The notes under the pieces: generated by a model
Told to the model about the DNA's origin: nothing
The model's database searches: none
Seen by the model: only the letters and a program-made list of their open reading frames with translations
DNA from: Pseudomonas sp. B21-028
GTDB taxonomy: Bacteria > Pseudomonadota > Gammaproteobacteria > Pseudomonadales > Pseudomonadaceae
Assembly: GCF_024749045.1 (NCBI RefSeq)
Contig: NZ_CP087184.1
Span: 5,580,001 to 5,644,000, forward strand
Length of the DNA stretch: 64,000 bases
Reading direction: 5' to 3'
Program-made: the position numbers and the translations under genes
Shown here: positions 43,311-52,505 of the stretch, piece after piece
Numbering within the stretch: the stretch's first letter is position 1
Layout: each line of letters begins with the position of its first letter

Positions 43311-43880
43311 TTAACCGTGCAGGGTCTGCAGCCACTGCTCGCGGTTGATGCGATAGAGCACATGGTGACGCAATGGATGATCGACCGCGAGTCTTGGATG
43401 TTCGAAATCGTCAGCCGGGTCATGGTGCATGCCGATCGCCTGCATGACCTTTTGCGACGGCAGGTTATCGGTCGAGGTAAATGCCACCACTTCGTCCAGC
43501 CCCAGGCGGTCAAACCCACAGCGCAGCGCCGTCCAGGCGGCCTCGCTGGCGTAACCCAGGCCCCAGTGCTCCCGGGCCAGGCGCCAGCCGATCTCGACTG
43601 CCGGCGTGAAGTGCGCGTCGAACCCCACCACACCCAGCCCGGTAAAACCGATGAAGGCGCCGGTGTCCTTGCGCTCCAGCGCCCACAAGCCAAAGCCATG
43701 TTCGGCAAAATGTCCGCGCACGCGTCCGATCAGCGCGGCACTTTCAAGGCGGCTCAGGGGCGCCGGGAAATAACGCATCACCTGAGGATCGGCAGACATG
43801 GCCGCGAACGCCGGCAAATCTTCATCGTGCCACTGCCGCATGAGCAACCGCGCACTTTCCAGTTCCAGTATCGGCTCCAT
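43311..43880 (-). CDS. RimJ/RimL-type GNAT acetyltransferase
   Basis: A 189-residue GNAT enzyme of the Acetyltransf_3 group. It begins with LESARLLMRQWHDEDLPAFAAM and has the strand VEIGWRLAREHWGLGYASEA, which contains the acetyl-CoA loop. Members acetylate protein N-termini or small molecules. The ATG at 43880 follows GGGAGTGAAG; a 23-residue upstream extension is not supported. It is divergent from a deacetylase-fold gene 121 bp away. A 20-bp sequence at 43929-43948 upstream recurs at 59133. Confidence 0.88.
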   Translation of the reverse strand: MEPILELESARLLMRQWHDEDLPAFAAMSADPQVMRYFPAPLSRLESAALIGRVRGHFAEHGFGLWALERKDTGAFIGFTGLGVVGFDAHFTPAVEIGWRLAREHWGLGYASEAAWTALRCGFDRLGLDEVVAFTSTDNLPSQKVMQAIGMHHDPADDFEHPRLAVDHPLRHHVLYRINREQWLQTLHG

Positions 43881-44001
43881 CTTCACTCCCTTTCCATGCC
43901 CGGTGGCTTGTACGGTAATTCGAGTACACGAATGAGCCACACAGGCCACTAGAGTCTACATCGCTGGTAGGATCCGTCATTCAATCACCGCTGAAAACAC
44001 C

Positions 44002-44922
44002 ATGCCGCTGCCGCTTATCTACCATGAAGACTACAGTCCCGAATTCCCGGCGGAACACCGTTTCCCCATGGACAAATTCCGCCTGCTGCGCGACCACCTG
44101 GTGGACAGCGGGCTGACTCGCGACGCGGATCTGCTGCGTCCGTCGCTGTGCCCGCCCGAGATCCTCGCCCTGGCCCATGATCGCGTCTATATCGAACGCT
44201 ACATGAGTGGCGAGTTGTCCCGCGAAGACCAACGGCGGCTCGGCCTGCCCTGGAGCGACGCCCTGGCCCGGCGAACGGTACGCGCCGTGGGCGGTTCGCT
44301 GCTGGCGGCCGAGCAGGCTCTCGAACACGGGCTGGCCTGTCATCTGGCCGGAGGCACCCACCATGCCCACTACGACCACCCTGCCGGTTTTTGCATTTTC
44401 AATGACCTGGCGGTGATCAGCCGCTATTTCCTCGCCAGTGGCCGCGTCTCGCGGGTGTTGATTTTCGACTGTGACGTGCATCAGGGCGATGGCACCGCCC
44501 GAATACTCCATGACACCCCGGACGCAGTGACAGTTTCCTTGCACTGCGAAAAGAATTTTCCCGCACGCAAGGCCCAGAGCGACTGGGACATTCCGTTACC
44601 GATGGGCATGGAAGACTCGGCGTACCTGAAGGTGGTAGACGATGCCCTCAACTACCTGCTGCCGCTCTACCAGCCCGACCTGGTGCTGTACGACGCCGGC
44701 GTCGATGTGCACAAGGATGACGCCCTCGGTTACCTGAAGCTGACAGACGAAGGGCTCGCCGCCCGGGACGAGAGCGTCATGCGTCATTGCCTCGGGCGCG
44801 ACATCCCGGTGGTCGGGGTGATCGGCGGCGGCTACAGCAAGGACCGCAGGGCTCTGGCCCGGCGCCATGGGATCCTGCATCACAGCGCACAAAAGGTCTG
44901 GACGTCATCAGGGTGTCATTGA
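44002..44922 (+). CDS. Histone-deacetylase-family (arginase-fold) hydrolase
   Basis: A 306-residue zinc amidohydrolase related to class IV-like bacterial HDACs. Conserved parts are AGGTHHAHYDHPAGFC (catalytic histidines) near residue 116, FDCDVHQGDGTA (zinc aspartate and histidine) near 156, and YDAGVDVHKDD (second zinc aspartate) near 231. It could remove acetyl or acyl groups from proteins, polyamines or a metabolite. It is divergent from an acetyltransferase gene. No membrane segment or signal is seen. Confidence 0.9.
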   Translation: MPLPLIYHEDYSPEFPAEHRFPMDKFRLLRDHLVDSGLTRDADLLRPSLCPPEILALAHDRVYIERYMSGELSREDQRRLGLPWSDALARRTVRAVGGSLLAAEQALEHGLACHLAGGTHHAHYDHPAGFCIFNDLAVISRYFLASGRVSRVLIFDCDVHQGDGTARILHDTPDAVTVSLHCEKNFPARKAQSDWDIPLPMGMEDSAYLKVVDDALNYLLPLYQPDLVLYDAGVDVHKDDALGYLKLTDEGLAARDESVMRHCLGRDIPVVGVIGGGYSKDRRALARRHGILHHSAQKVWTSSGCH

Positions 44923-45060
44923 AATCTGGGTGCGTTACCCACAATGCCTGTGGAGCGGCCTGTGGATAACCTGAGCGAAACGACCTACAGGCTATGCCGG
45001 GTATAGCTTGCAGAGGCCTGGTTGTTTTTTGAGCACATTTCAGCAACACCCTCATCCCCT

Positions 45061-45147
45061 GTGGGAGCGAGCCTGCTCGCGATAGCGGTCCACCATCCAA
45101 CATTGATGTCGCTGATCTACCGCAATCGCGAGCAGGCTCGCTCCCAC
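45061..45147. repeat. REPIN
   Basis: Outward-pointing GTGGGAGCGAGCCTGCTCGC arms with a ~45-bp spacer, 138 bp after the deacetylase gene and 56 bp before the flavoprotein gene. The rest of this 280-bp gap shows no clear signal. Confidence 0.9.
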
Positions 45148-45202
45148 AGGATTTTCGTGCTGATAGAATGCCGCGCTTATTCCCATCTCTGCAGTCCACG
45201 CC

Positions 45203-46444
45203 ATGACCTCGACCGCCCCATCCACCACCCCAACCATCGCCATCATCGGCGGCGGCCCTGCCGGACTGATGGCGGCCGAGGTGTTGAGCCAGGCCGGCAT
45301 CCACGTCGACCTGTACGACGGTATGCCCTCGGTGGGCAGGAAGTTTCTGCTGGCCGGCGTCGGCGGTATGAACATCACCCATTCGGAAGCCTTCCCGGCA
45401 TTTTTGTCCCGCTACGCTGAACGCGCCGCGAATATCGCCCCATTGCTGCGGGCATTCGGCGCAGATGAGCTGTGCACCTGGATTCACGGGCTGGGCATCG
45501 ACACCTTTGTCGGCAGTTCCGGGCGGGTGTTTCCCACCGACATGAAAGCCGCCCCGCTGCTGCGTGCCTGGCTCAAGCGCCTGCGCGACGCCGGCGTGGC
45601 GATCCACACCCGCCATCGCTGGCTCGGCTGGAACCCCGACAACAGCCTGCGAATAGCCGGCCCGGAAGGTGAAAAGACGCTCCAGCCCGACGCCACGCTG
45701 CTGGCGCTGGGCGGAGGCAGCTGGTCACGCCTGGGCTCCGACGGTGCCTGGATGCTGGCGCTGGAGCAGCGCAGCGTCGCCCTTGCGCCATTGCAACCCA
45801 GCAACTGCGGCTTCGACGTGCAGGCCTGGAGCGACCTGATGGTCAGCAAATTCGCCGGCGCCCCACTGAAAAACATCGCCATCGGCCTGAACGACGACGT
45901 CCCCCGCCTCGGTGAGTGCGTGATCACCGCCACCGGTCTCGAAGGCAGCCTGATCTATGCCCTGTCGGCACCGATTCGCGAGGCCATCAATCGCCATGGC
46001 AGCGCGACGATCCATCTGGACCTGCTGCCGGGCCGGCCTGTGGATAAAGTGCTCCAGGCCTTGAGCAAACCGCGCGGTTCACGCTCGATGGCCAAGCACC
46101 TGCACAGTCAGTTGGGGATCGATGGGGTCAAGGCTGGGTTGCTACGCGAACTCACACCGGCCGATGGCTTCGCCGACCCGGCACGCCTGGCCCAGGCCAT
46201 CAAGGCGCTGCCCATCACCCTGGTCAGAACCCGTCCCTTGGACGAAGCCATCAGCAGCGCCGGTGGCGTGACATTCGACGCCGTGGATGAAAACCTGATG
46301 CTCAAGCGGATACCTGGCGTGTTCTGCGCGGGGGAAATGCTCGACTGGGAGGCGCCGACTGGGGGTTATCTGCTGACGGCGTGCTTTGCCAGCGGGCGGG
46401 CGGCGGGGTTGGGGATGCTGGAGTGGTTGCAGCGCAAGCGTTGA
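45203..46444 (+). CDS. HI0933/TIGR03862-type FAD flavoprotein
   Basis: A 413-residue flavoprotein with an N-terminal dinucleotide fold (IIGGGPAGLMAAEVL near residue 15), the family block LLAGVGGMNITHSE, a middle domain, and a C-terminal FAD contact (GVFCAGEMLDWEAPTGGYLLTAC). It belongs to the HI0933-like family annotated as NAD(P)/FAD-dependent oxidoreductase; the reaction is unknown. It lies between two REP elements and before the convergent helicase gene. Confidence 0.9.
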   Translation: MTSTAPSTTPTIAIIGGGPAGLMAAEVLSQAGIHVDLYDGMPSVGRKFLLAGVGGMNITHSEAFPAFLSRYAERAANIAPLLRAFGADELCTWIHGLGIDTFVGSSGRVFPTDMKAAPLLRAWLKRLRDAGVAIHTRHRWLGWNPDNSLRIAGPEGEKTLQPDATLLALGGGSWSRLGSDGAWMLALEQRSVALAPLQPSNCGFDVQAWSDLMVSKFAGAPLKNIAIGLNDDVPRLGECVITATGLEGSLIYALSAPIREAINRHGSATIHLDLLPGRPVDKVLQALSKPRGSRSMAKHLHSQLGIDGVKAGLLRELTPADGFADPARLAQAIKALPITLVRTRPLDEAISSAGGVTFDAVDENLMLKRIPGVFCAGEMLDWEAPTGGYLLTACFASGRAAGLGMLEWLQRKR

Positions 46445-46457
46445 AACCGAGGCGTTC

Positions 46458-46545
46458 CTATCGCGAGCAGGCTCGCTCCCACATTAGATCCGGTTCCTTC
46501 AGAAAGAACGCGATCGAATGTGGGAGCGAGCCTGCTCGCGATAGG
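46458..46545. repeat. REP pair, inward-facing arrangement
   Basis: Arms TATCGCGAGCAGGCTCGCTC and GAGCGAGCCTGCTCGCGATA with CCCAC/GTGGG ends inward, separated by ~37 bp. It lies between the convergent flavoprotein and rhlE genes. Confidence 0.85.
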
Positions 46546-46568
46546 GGCTGATCAGACGCCACAAACCA

Positions 46569-47906
46569 TCAAGGCTTGCGTTTACGCGGCCCGGTATTGA
46601 ACACCGGCACTTTGCGCACCGGCTTGACCGAAGGTTCCACCGGCGCCGAGTCCCCGCTGTCCACCCACTTGCCGAGGTTGCGCTTGCCGCCACCGCCCGA
46701 CGTCTTTGGCTTCTTCGGCTTTTTCGGTTTCTTGATCACCTGGCCACTGGCGTCGGTATCCGGCACCCGGTGTTCAGGCTCGAAGTCCTGCTCCATCTGG
46801 CGAGTCAGGGTCTGGCGGGTCAACATCTCAATGGCTGACAGCAGGTTCACTTCATCGGCGCACACCAGGGAAATCGCTTGCCCCGTGGCGCCCGCTCGGC
46901 CAGTACGGCCGATGCGATGGATGTAGTCTTCGGCGACGATCGGCAAATCGAAATTCACCACCAGCGGCAAGTCTTCGATATCCAGCCCACGGGCGGCGAC
47001 GTCGGTGGCCACCAGGATCTGGATTTCACCGAGCTTGAAACGGTCCAGCGCGCGCTGACGGGTGGCCTGCGGTTTGTCGCCGTGGATGCCATCGGCGTTG
47101 ACGCCCAGACCCTGGAGCTTTTCCACCAACGCATCGACGCCGTTACGGGTCTTGGCGAACACCAGCACCTGTTTCCACTTGTTCTTGCGCAGCAGGTGCA
47201 CGAACAATTCCGGCTTGCGCTTCTTGTCCACCGTCACCACCCATTGCTTGACGGTGTTGGCGGCGACGTTGCGCGGGCTCACTTCGATGCTCAGCGGATC
47301 GTTGAGCATTTGCCCGGCCAGCAAACGGATCGCGTCGGAAAAGGTCGCCGAGAACAGCAATGTCTGACGCTTCTTCGGCAACGCCTTGTAGATATTCGCC
47401 AGTTCTTCGGAGAAGCCCAGGTCAAGCATGCGGTCGGCTTCGTCCAGCACCAGGGTCTGCAACTGGTTGAACTTCAGCGCGTTCTGCCGGAACAGATCGA
47501 GCAGGCGTCCCGGCGTGGCGACCAGCAGGTCGACGCCCTTGCGCAGCTTCATCATCTGCGGGTTGATGCTGACGCCACCGTACACGGCGTAGGTGCTCAA
47601 CGGCAGGTTCTGCGCGTACTGGCGCACGCTTTCATGGACCTGCTCGGCCAATTCGCGGGTCGGCACCAGGATCAGCGCCCGCACCGAGTTGGCGGCCACT
47701 TTCGGCCCTTCGGTGGTCAGCAACTGCAACAGCGGCACGGCGAAACCGGCGGTCTTGCCGGTACCGGTCTGGGCCGCGGCCATCAGGTCGCGACCGGCCA
47801 GCACCGCCGGCATGGCCTGGGCCTGCACCGGGGTCGGGGTCTGGTAGCCGAGCGTCTCGAGGGCGCGCAACAAAGGTTCGATCAGGCCAAGGGTGGCGAA
47901 AGTCAT
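46569..47906 (-). CDS. rhlE: DEAD-box RNA helicase, RhlE type
   Basis: A 445-residue helicase with the Q-motif region (GYQTPTPVQAQAMP), Walker A AQTGTGKTA near 46, PTRELA, DEAD near 156, SAT near 187 and HRIGRTGR near 330. The C-terminal tail is basic and repetitive (KKPKKPKKPK, then glycines), as in RhlE, and probably binds RNA. Expected roles are ribosome assembly and mRNA turnover. Length and neighbours agree with PA3950. Confidence 0.93.
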   Translation of the reverse strand: MTFATLGLIEPLLRALETLGYQTPTPVQAQAMPAVLAGRDLMAAAQTGTGKTAGFAVPLLQLLTTEGPKVAANSVRALILVPTRELAEQVHESVRQYAQNLPLSTYAVYGGVSINPQMMKLRKGVDLLVATPGRLLDLFRQNALKFNQLQTLVLDEADRMLDLGFSEELANIYKALPKKRQTLLFSATFSDAIRLLAGQMLNDPLSIEVSPRNVAANTVKQWVVTVDKKRKPELFVHLLRKNKWKQVLVFAKTRNGVDALVEKLQGLGVNADGIHGDKPQATRQRALDRFKLGEIQILVATDVAARGLDIEDLPLVVNFDLPIVAEDYIHRIGRTGRAGATGQAISLVCADEVNLLSAIEMLTRQTLTRQMEQDFEPEHRVPDTDASGQVIKKPKKPKKPKTSGGGGKRNLGKWVDSGDSAPVEPSVKPVRKVPVFNTGPRKRKP

Positions 47907-47964
47907 GGAAGTACCGTAGGAAAAATCAGCGCAGGGTGTGCAATGCGCGGCAGTTTACCTTAAT

Positions 47965-48867
47965 TCAGGATTCAACCGGCGCAGGCTTGGGCTTGCGCCA
48001 CTGGGGCAGCCCGATCAACACCACGGCACTGATGATCACCAGCATCGCCAGGGACTCCTCGACGCCGATGCTTTCGCCGGCAAACACGATTCCCAGCAGC
48101 ACCGCCACTGCCGGGTTGACGTAGGCATAACTGGTGGCCGCCGCCGGCCGTACATGCTTGAGCAGGTACATGTAGGCGTTGAAGGCAATGATCGAACCGA
48201 AGAAGGTCAGGTAGGCCAGCGCGAACCAGCCTTCGAACGGCGGGATGCGCTCCAGGTGTTCGCCACTGGCGAAACTGCCGATCAACAGCACCACGCCGCC
48301 CACCAGCATTTCCACGGCACTGGCCATCGCCCCCGCCGGCAAGGGCAGATGTTTGCTCAGCACCGAGCCGAAGGCCCACGACGCCGCCGCGAACACCAGC
48401 AAGGTTGCCCCCAGGGGACTGGATTGCAGGTTGGAACCGAGGTTGAGCATGGCGATGCCGATCAGCCCCAGCACGATGCCCGCCCATTCCAGGCGCGTGT
48501 TACGCGCGCCCCAGAAATACCCGCAAAGCAGGGTGAACAAAGGCACCGTCGCCACGGCCAACGCCGCCACCCCGGACGCCACGCCGGTGTGCTCGGCGAC
48601 ACTGACCGCGCCGTTGCCGAAACTGAGCAGCAGCACGCCGATGATCGCCCCGGCCTTCCACTGCGCCCAGGTCGGTGCCGGTGCCCCGCGCCAGCGCAGG
48701 AAGCCATACATGAGCGAGCCGGCCAGCACGAAACGAATCCCGGCCAGCAACAGCGGCGGCCAATGCTCCACACCGATGCGAATCACCAGGTAGGTCGATC
48801 CCCAGATGACATACAGGGCGAAGAAGGCAGCGATCAGCGGCAGTGGAAAACGGCGTGGGCCCGGCAT
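47965..48867 (-). CDS. yedA: YedA-like EamA drug/metabolite exporter
   Basis: A 300-residue DMT-family carrier with ten helices in two EamA repeats. It starts PLIAAFFALYVIWGSTYLVIRIGVE, the YedA/RhtA-like signature, and the first repeat holds ESI/AEHT residues. It probably exports amino acids or related metabolites. It is divergent from an Lrp-type regulator gene across 140 bp, and such pairs usually mean that the regulator controls the exporter. Confidence 0.85.
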   Translation of the reverse strand: MPGPRRFPLPLIAAFFALYVIWGSTYLVIRIGVEHWPPLLLAGIRFVLAGSLMYGFLRWRGAPAPTWAQWKAGAIIGVLLLSFGNGAVSVAEHTGVASGVAALAVATVPLFTLLCGYFWGARNTRLEWAGIVLGLIGIAMLNLGSNLQSSPLGATLLVFAAASWAFGSVLSKHLPLPAGAMASAVEMLVGGVVLLIGSFASGEHLERIPPFEGWFALAYLTFFGSIIAFNAYMYLLKHVRPAAATSYAYVNPAVAVLLGIVFAGESIGVEESLAMLVIISAVVLIGLPQWRKPKPAPVES

Positions 48868-49007
48868 GGTCAGCTCGAAGTCAGGACTATGAGAGACGCT
48901 ATTCTAGAAAGGCGACGAACGGAAAATAAGCTACAAAACCTGTTTATCCAACCCATACACTTTTCAAACAACGGAGATCAGCGCTATAAACCGTGCTTTC
49001 GAAAGTC

Positions 49008-49481
49008 ATGTCACCTGGAAGCCAAACCGTGGATAAATACGACCGCATGCTGCTCAGCGCCCTGTTGGAAAATGGTCGTGCGTCCTATGCCGAACTGGCC
49101 CGCAAAGTGAACCTCTCGGCCCCTGCCGTGGCCGAGCGCGTCGGCAAGCTGGAAGCCAGCGGGATCATTACCGGCTACCAGGCCAAGGTCGACATGGCCA
49201 AGATCGGCCTGCCGGTGCAGTGCGTGATCGAATTGCGGATGAACCAGCACGGCAACCAGAAGGCCTACGATGACTTGTGCAAGATTCCCCAATTGACCGA
49301 ATGCCACCGGGTGACCGGCGACCCCTGCGTGATCATGCAAGCGGCGGTCGGCTCGATGCCGGAGCTGGAAGACCTGATCAACCGGATCGCCAAGTTCGGC
49401 TTCAGCAAGACCTCGATCGTGCTGTCCAGTGCCATTGAAAAGCGAGTGCCGCTGGGGCAATTGGAAGGCAACGGGAAGTAG
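49008..49481 (+). CDS. Lrp/AsnC-family regulator
   Basis: A 157-residue Lrp-type regulator. An N-terminal helix-turn-helix (DKYDRMLLSALLENGRASYAELARKVNLSAPAVAERVGKLEASGIITGY) is followed by a RAM/AsnC ligand domain (HRVTGDPCVIMQAAVGSMPELEDLI). Start codons at 48993 (GTG) and 49008 (ATG) are both possible; I prefer the ATG, which has GAAAG upstream. It probably senses an amino acid and controls the divergent EamA exporter. Confidence 0.9.
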   Translation: MSPGSQTVDKYDRMLLSALLENGRASYAELARKVNLSAPAVAERVGKLEASGIITGYQAKVDMAKIGLPVQCVIELRMNQHGNQKAYDDLCKIPQLTECHRVTGDPCVIMQAAVGSMPELEDLINRIAKFGFSKTSIVLSSAIEKRVPLGQLEGNGK

Positions 49482-49538
49482 CCGCCCCCACACTGGGTTA
49501 CCGGGTGTACGCAGCTTTTTCATACGCCACCAGACCCT

Positions 49539-49626
49539 GTGGGAGCGAGCCTGCTCGCGATAGCGTCAGGTCAGCCAATATCTGCACTGACTGACACACC
49601 GCCATCGCGAGCAGGCTCGCTCCCAC
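49539..49626. repeat. REPIN
   Basis: Outward GTGGGAGCGAGCCTGCTCGC arms. The spacer carries the imperfect repeat GTCAGGTCAGCC/GACTGACACAC. It lies between the convergent Lrp and exonuclease genes. Confidence 0.9.
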
Positions 49627-49644
49627 ATATGGATGGCGGTGGTC

Positions 49645-50256
49645 CTAGAACCCGCGATGACGCTTGAGATGCTCATTGATCTTCGCCGCCGGGACTTTCT
49701 GCAAACTGCACAACAGATCATGGGACAACTCCCGCAGCCCATGCTTCTGCCGCAATTGCGACGCCAGGTGCGCGGTGAGGTTGGCGGCCATTTCGGCGTC
49801 GGCCATGGCCCGGTGGGCCTGGCCGGTATGGGGCAGGCCGGCGAAGGCGTTGAGGGTGCCGAGCTTGTGGTTCGGCGCGGCCGGCATCAAGCGTCGGGCG
49901 AGCAGCAGCGAACAGGCAAAATTCTGCAGGCGGGTGCGCTTGATCCGTCCCAGTTCGAAGTCCCAGAACTTCTGGTCGAACGCAGCGTTATGAGCCAGCA
50001 GCGGCGTGATGCCGACGAACTCATTGACCTCGTTCATCACCCGCTCGGCCGACGGTGCGCTACGCAGCATGGCATTGCTGATGCCGGTCAGCTGCTCGAT
50101 GAAGGCCGGCACCCGCACGCCGGCATTCATCAGGCTCTGGTAGCGGTCGACGATCCGGCCTTGCTCGAGCATCACCACGGCGATTTCCGTGGCTCGGCAA
50201 CTGCTGCTCGGGGTGATCCCGGTGGTTTCAAAGTCGATGACTGCGATGCGTTCCAA
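49645..50256 (-). CDS. DnaQ-like 3'-5' exonuclease
   Basis: A 203-residue DEDDh exonuclease. Exo I is VIDFETTG at the N-terminus, Exo II is LLAHNAAFDQKFWDFEL near residue 87, and Exo III is HRAMADAE near 148 with the histidine and aspartate in place. It resembles the epsilon-like proofreading domain found in PolC or YprB-like proteins but stands alone. DNA or RNA substrate is unknown. It follows the NYN-domain gene on the same strand by 22 bp; the two nuclease-type genes may be co-transcribed. Confidence 0.9.
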   Translation of the reverse strand: MERIAVIDFETTGITPSSSCRATEIAVVMLEQGRIVDRYQSLMNAGVRVPAFIEQLTGISNAMLRSAPSAERVMNEVNEFVGITPLLAHNAAFDQKFWDFELGRIKRTRLQNFACSLLLARRLMPAAPNHKLGTLNAFAGLPHTGQAHRAMADAEMAANLTAHLASQLRQKHGLRELSHDLLCSLQKVPAAKINEHLKRHRGF

Positions 50257-50278
50257 ACCTGTCTGAACTCCGTAACGA

Positions 50279-50758
50279 TCAATTCTTGAGCAGCAGCGCG
50301 CCTTCGATGGGCACGTAGCGACTGGCGGCGCGGATCAACGAGTTGGCCGTCAACCCCGGCACGCCGTACGCCACCGCCTGCACACCGTGCTTGCTGATGA
50401 TGCGCTCGAGCAGCATGTCGAAGTCGCCGTCACCCGAGGCCAGTACCACCTCGTCGACATGGTCGGCGGCGTCCATGATGTCGAGCGTGATGCCCACGTC
50501 CCAATCGCCCTTGGCCGAGCCGTCGCTGCGCTGGATGTAGGGCTTGAGCTTCACGGTGAAACCCAGGTTGCGCAGGATCTGCTGGAATTGCTGTTGCTTG
50601 CTGTCACCGCGATCGATCGCATAGGCATAGGCCTCGACGATCTGCCCCTGTTTGCTGACATCGGCCCATAGAGCGGCGTAGTTGAAGTGACAACCATAGG
50701 CCTGGCGCACGGTGTAGTAGAGGTTCTGGACATCGGCGAACACTGCGATTTTCTTCAC
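50279..50758 (-). CDS. LabA-like NYN-domain protein
   Basis: A 159-residue protein of the NYN (PIN-like) nuclease fold. The acidic residues expected for metal binding are in VFADVQNLYYT near residue 8, DVGITLDIMDAAD near 88, and LASGDGDFDML near 106. The GTG start at 50758 follows AGAGGAA at the right distance; an upstream frame of seven residues is not favoured. Proteins of this type are thought to cut RNA. It is followed by the exonuclease gene. Confidence 0.9.
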   Translation of the reverse strand: MKKIAVFADVQNLYYTVRQAYGCHFNYAALWADVSKQGQIVEAYAYAIDRGDSKQQQFQQILRNLGFTVKLKPYIQRSDGSAKGDWDVGITLDIMDAADHVDEVVLASGDGDFDMLLERIISKHGVQAVAYGVPGLTANSLIRAASRYVPIEGALLLKN

Positions 50759-50897
50759 CGCGGTTCCTCTTGAATGCACAAGCGCACAGGCTCTGGGTCA
50801 GGCATCGGGCCCGAAAAGGCGCACAGTATGCCAGCCCGAAGGAGGATTCCGCGAATAATCGGTCCGAGGCGCGTGGGCACCCCGGACGAATGGCAGG

Positions 50898-51668
50898 TCA
50901 GACGAAGGAGTCGTCGTCGCCAAAGAAGGAGGAGTCGTCGCTGTAATCCGCGTCGCTGAAACCGCCCTGGTCGTTGCCGTAGCCATCGTTATCGGCCATG
51001 CGCTGGTCGTCGCCCCAACCGTTGTCGCCGCTGTTACCAACGTCATTGACCGGTTGGGCCGGCTCTTCCTTGATGATCTCGACGATCTCCTGGGGCTGCT
51101 GACCGCTGTGGAACAGACTGCTGATACCTTGTGCCAGCATCACGCCACCAGCCACGCCGGCCGCCGTTTTCAGGGCGCCACCCAGGAAGCTGCTCGCCGC
51201 CGGGGCTTGTTGCTGCGCAGCGCCATAGCCTGCTGGCGGCGCACCGAAGCCCTGCTGAGCCGGGGCATTGTTGAAGGCTGGCCGCGCCGGTTCGCGCCAG
51301 CCGCCACCGCCGGTTGCCGGAGCGCTTGGAGTGGGAGCCGGCCGCGAATCGCGACTGCCGCCACCAAAAATACTTGAGAGGAAACCACCACCGCCGCTGG
51401 GTGCCGAAGCCTGGCTGCGGGCGCTCTGCAGGTCTGCCTGCAGTTGCTGGACTTGCTCGGCCAGTTGCCTGTTCTGCTCATCGAGGCGCTTGATTGCCGC
51501 CTCTTGCACCAGAATCGCCTGGGCCATGAAATAGCCGGCCGCGGGCTGGCTGGCCAGGTGCTCCTTGATCCGCGCCTCGGCCTGGGCGTCGCGCGGGGCT
51601 GAATCCTTTTCGGCCTGTTGCAGCCGTGAAAACAGTCCATCGATCAGGGTTTGTTCTTCGCTGTTCAT
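50898..51668 (-). CDS. DUF2076 family protein
   Basis: A 256-residue protein with a conserved N-terminal helical part (SEEQTLIDGLFSRLQQAE...AGYFMAQAILVQEAAIKRLDEQ) and a coiled coil (LAEQVQQLQADLQS). A glycine/proline/alanine-rich linker, a short hydrophobic segment (GALKTAAGVAGGVMLAQGISSLF) and a very acidic, aspartate-rich tail follow. This is the DUF2076 layout; the function is unknown. The ATG at 51668 is chosen over a 30-residue extension. Confidence 0.88.
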   Translation of the reverse strand: MNSEEQTLIDGLFSRLQQAEKDSAPRDAQAEARIKEHLASQPAAGYFMAQAILVQEAAIKRLDEQNRQLAEQVQQLQADLQSARSQASAPSGGGGFLSSIFGGGSRDSRPAPTPSAPATGGGGWREPARPAFNNAPAQQGFGAPPAGYGAAQQQAPAASSFLGGALKTAAGVAGGVMLAQGISSLFHSGQQPQEIVEIIKEEPAQPVNDVGNSGDNGWGDDQRMADNDGYGNDQGGFSDADYSDDSSFFGDDDSFV

Positions 51669-51845
51669 GGCGACCTCATCAGATTGCCGGGTAGAAAACC
51701 AAGCCGGTTCCGCAGAACCGGTGCCCACCAGTAATGGGGCTCGCCACGAAGGTTTCAATGGTCTTTACCTGATGTTTACGTTTGCTTGTGCAGGTGCCTG
51801 ATCGGTTAAAGTGTCAGACCGCTTCTGGACCTGCGATCCCGACTC

Positions 51846-52505
51846 ATGAATCCGTTTGACGTGCTGCGCGACTCTTTGTATTTCTTCAAGCGCCATCTGG
51901 GCCGGATCGCCCAGCTGTGCCTGCCGCTGGTGATACTTGAGGCGGTGCTGCAACAAGCCGTCGACAGCGCTCTCGGCCCGGATGGTTTTCCGGGCTACAG
52001 CGTGATCGTCGGGCTGCTGGTGTATCCGGTGTACACCGCTGCGCTGATCCTGTTTCTCGACGCCCGCAGCCGAGGCGAATCGCCGCACATTCGTGATCTT
52101 CTCGCCGCGGCCCTGACCCTCTGGCCGCGCTTCGCGTTGCTGACCGCCCTCAACACGCTGCTGATCCTCTTGGGTATCTCGTTGTACATCCTGCCGGGCC
52201 TGTGGCTGATGGTGACCCTGGCGTTCAGCGAATACCTGCTGGTGCTCCGGGGCCTGGCGCCGTTGGCGGCGATGAAGGAAAGCCTGCGCATGAGCCGTGG
52301 CCAGTTCTGGCGGATCCTGTTGTGCATCATGGGCGTGATGGCCCCGCTGTGGCTGCTCAAGGGCGCCAGCGTCTCGGTGTACCCGCCGCCCCAGAACCCC
52401 TGGCTCGGCCTGTTGATCGACAGTGTTCACAGCTTCCTGCAACTGTTCACCAGCGTGGTGCTGTTCCGGATATTCATGCTGGTGGGGGAAAAACCCGAGC
52501 CATGA
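51846..52505 (+). CDS. YciC-family inner-membrane protein
   Basis: A 219-residue protein with five or six hydrophobic helices, starting MNPFDVLRDSLYFFKRHLG as in the YciC/UPF0259 group. It shows the SLRMSRGQFWRILL cytoplasmic motif in the middle. The function is unknown. The next gene starts inside its stop codon (ATGA at 52502), so translation of the two is coupled. Confidence 0.85.
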   Translation: MNPFDVLRDSLYFFKRHLGRIAQLCLPLVILEAVLQQAVDSALGPDGFPGYSVIVGLLVYPVYTAALILFLDARSRGESPHIRDLLAAALTLWPRFALLTALNTLLILLGISLYILPGLWLMVTLAFSEYLLVLRGLAPLAAMKESLRMSRGQFWRILLCIMGVMAPLWLLKGASVSVYPPPQNPWLGLLIDSVHSFLQLFTSVVLFRIFMLVGEKPEP

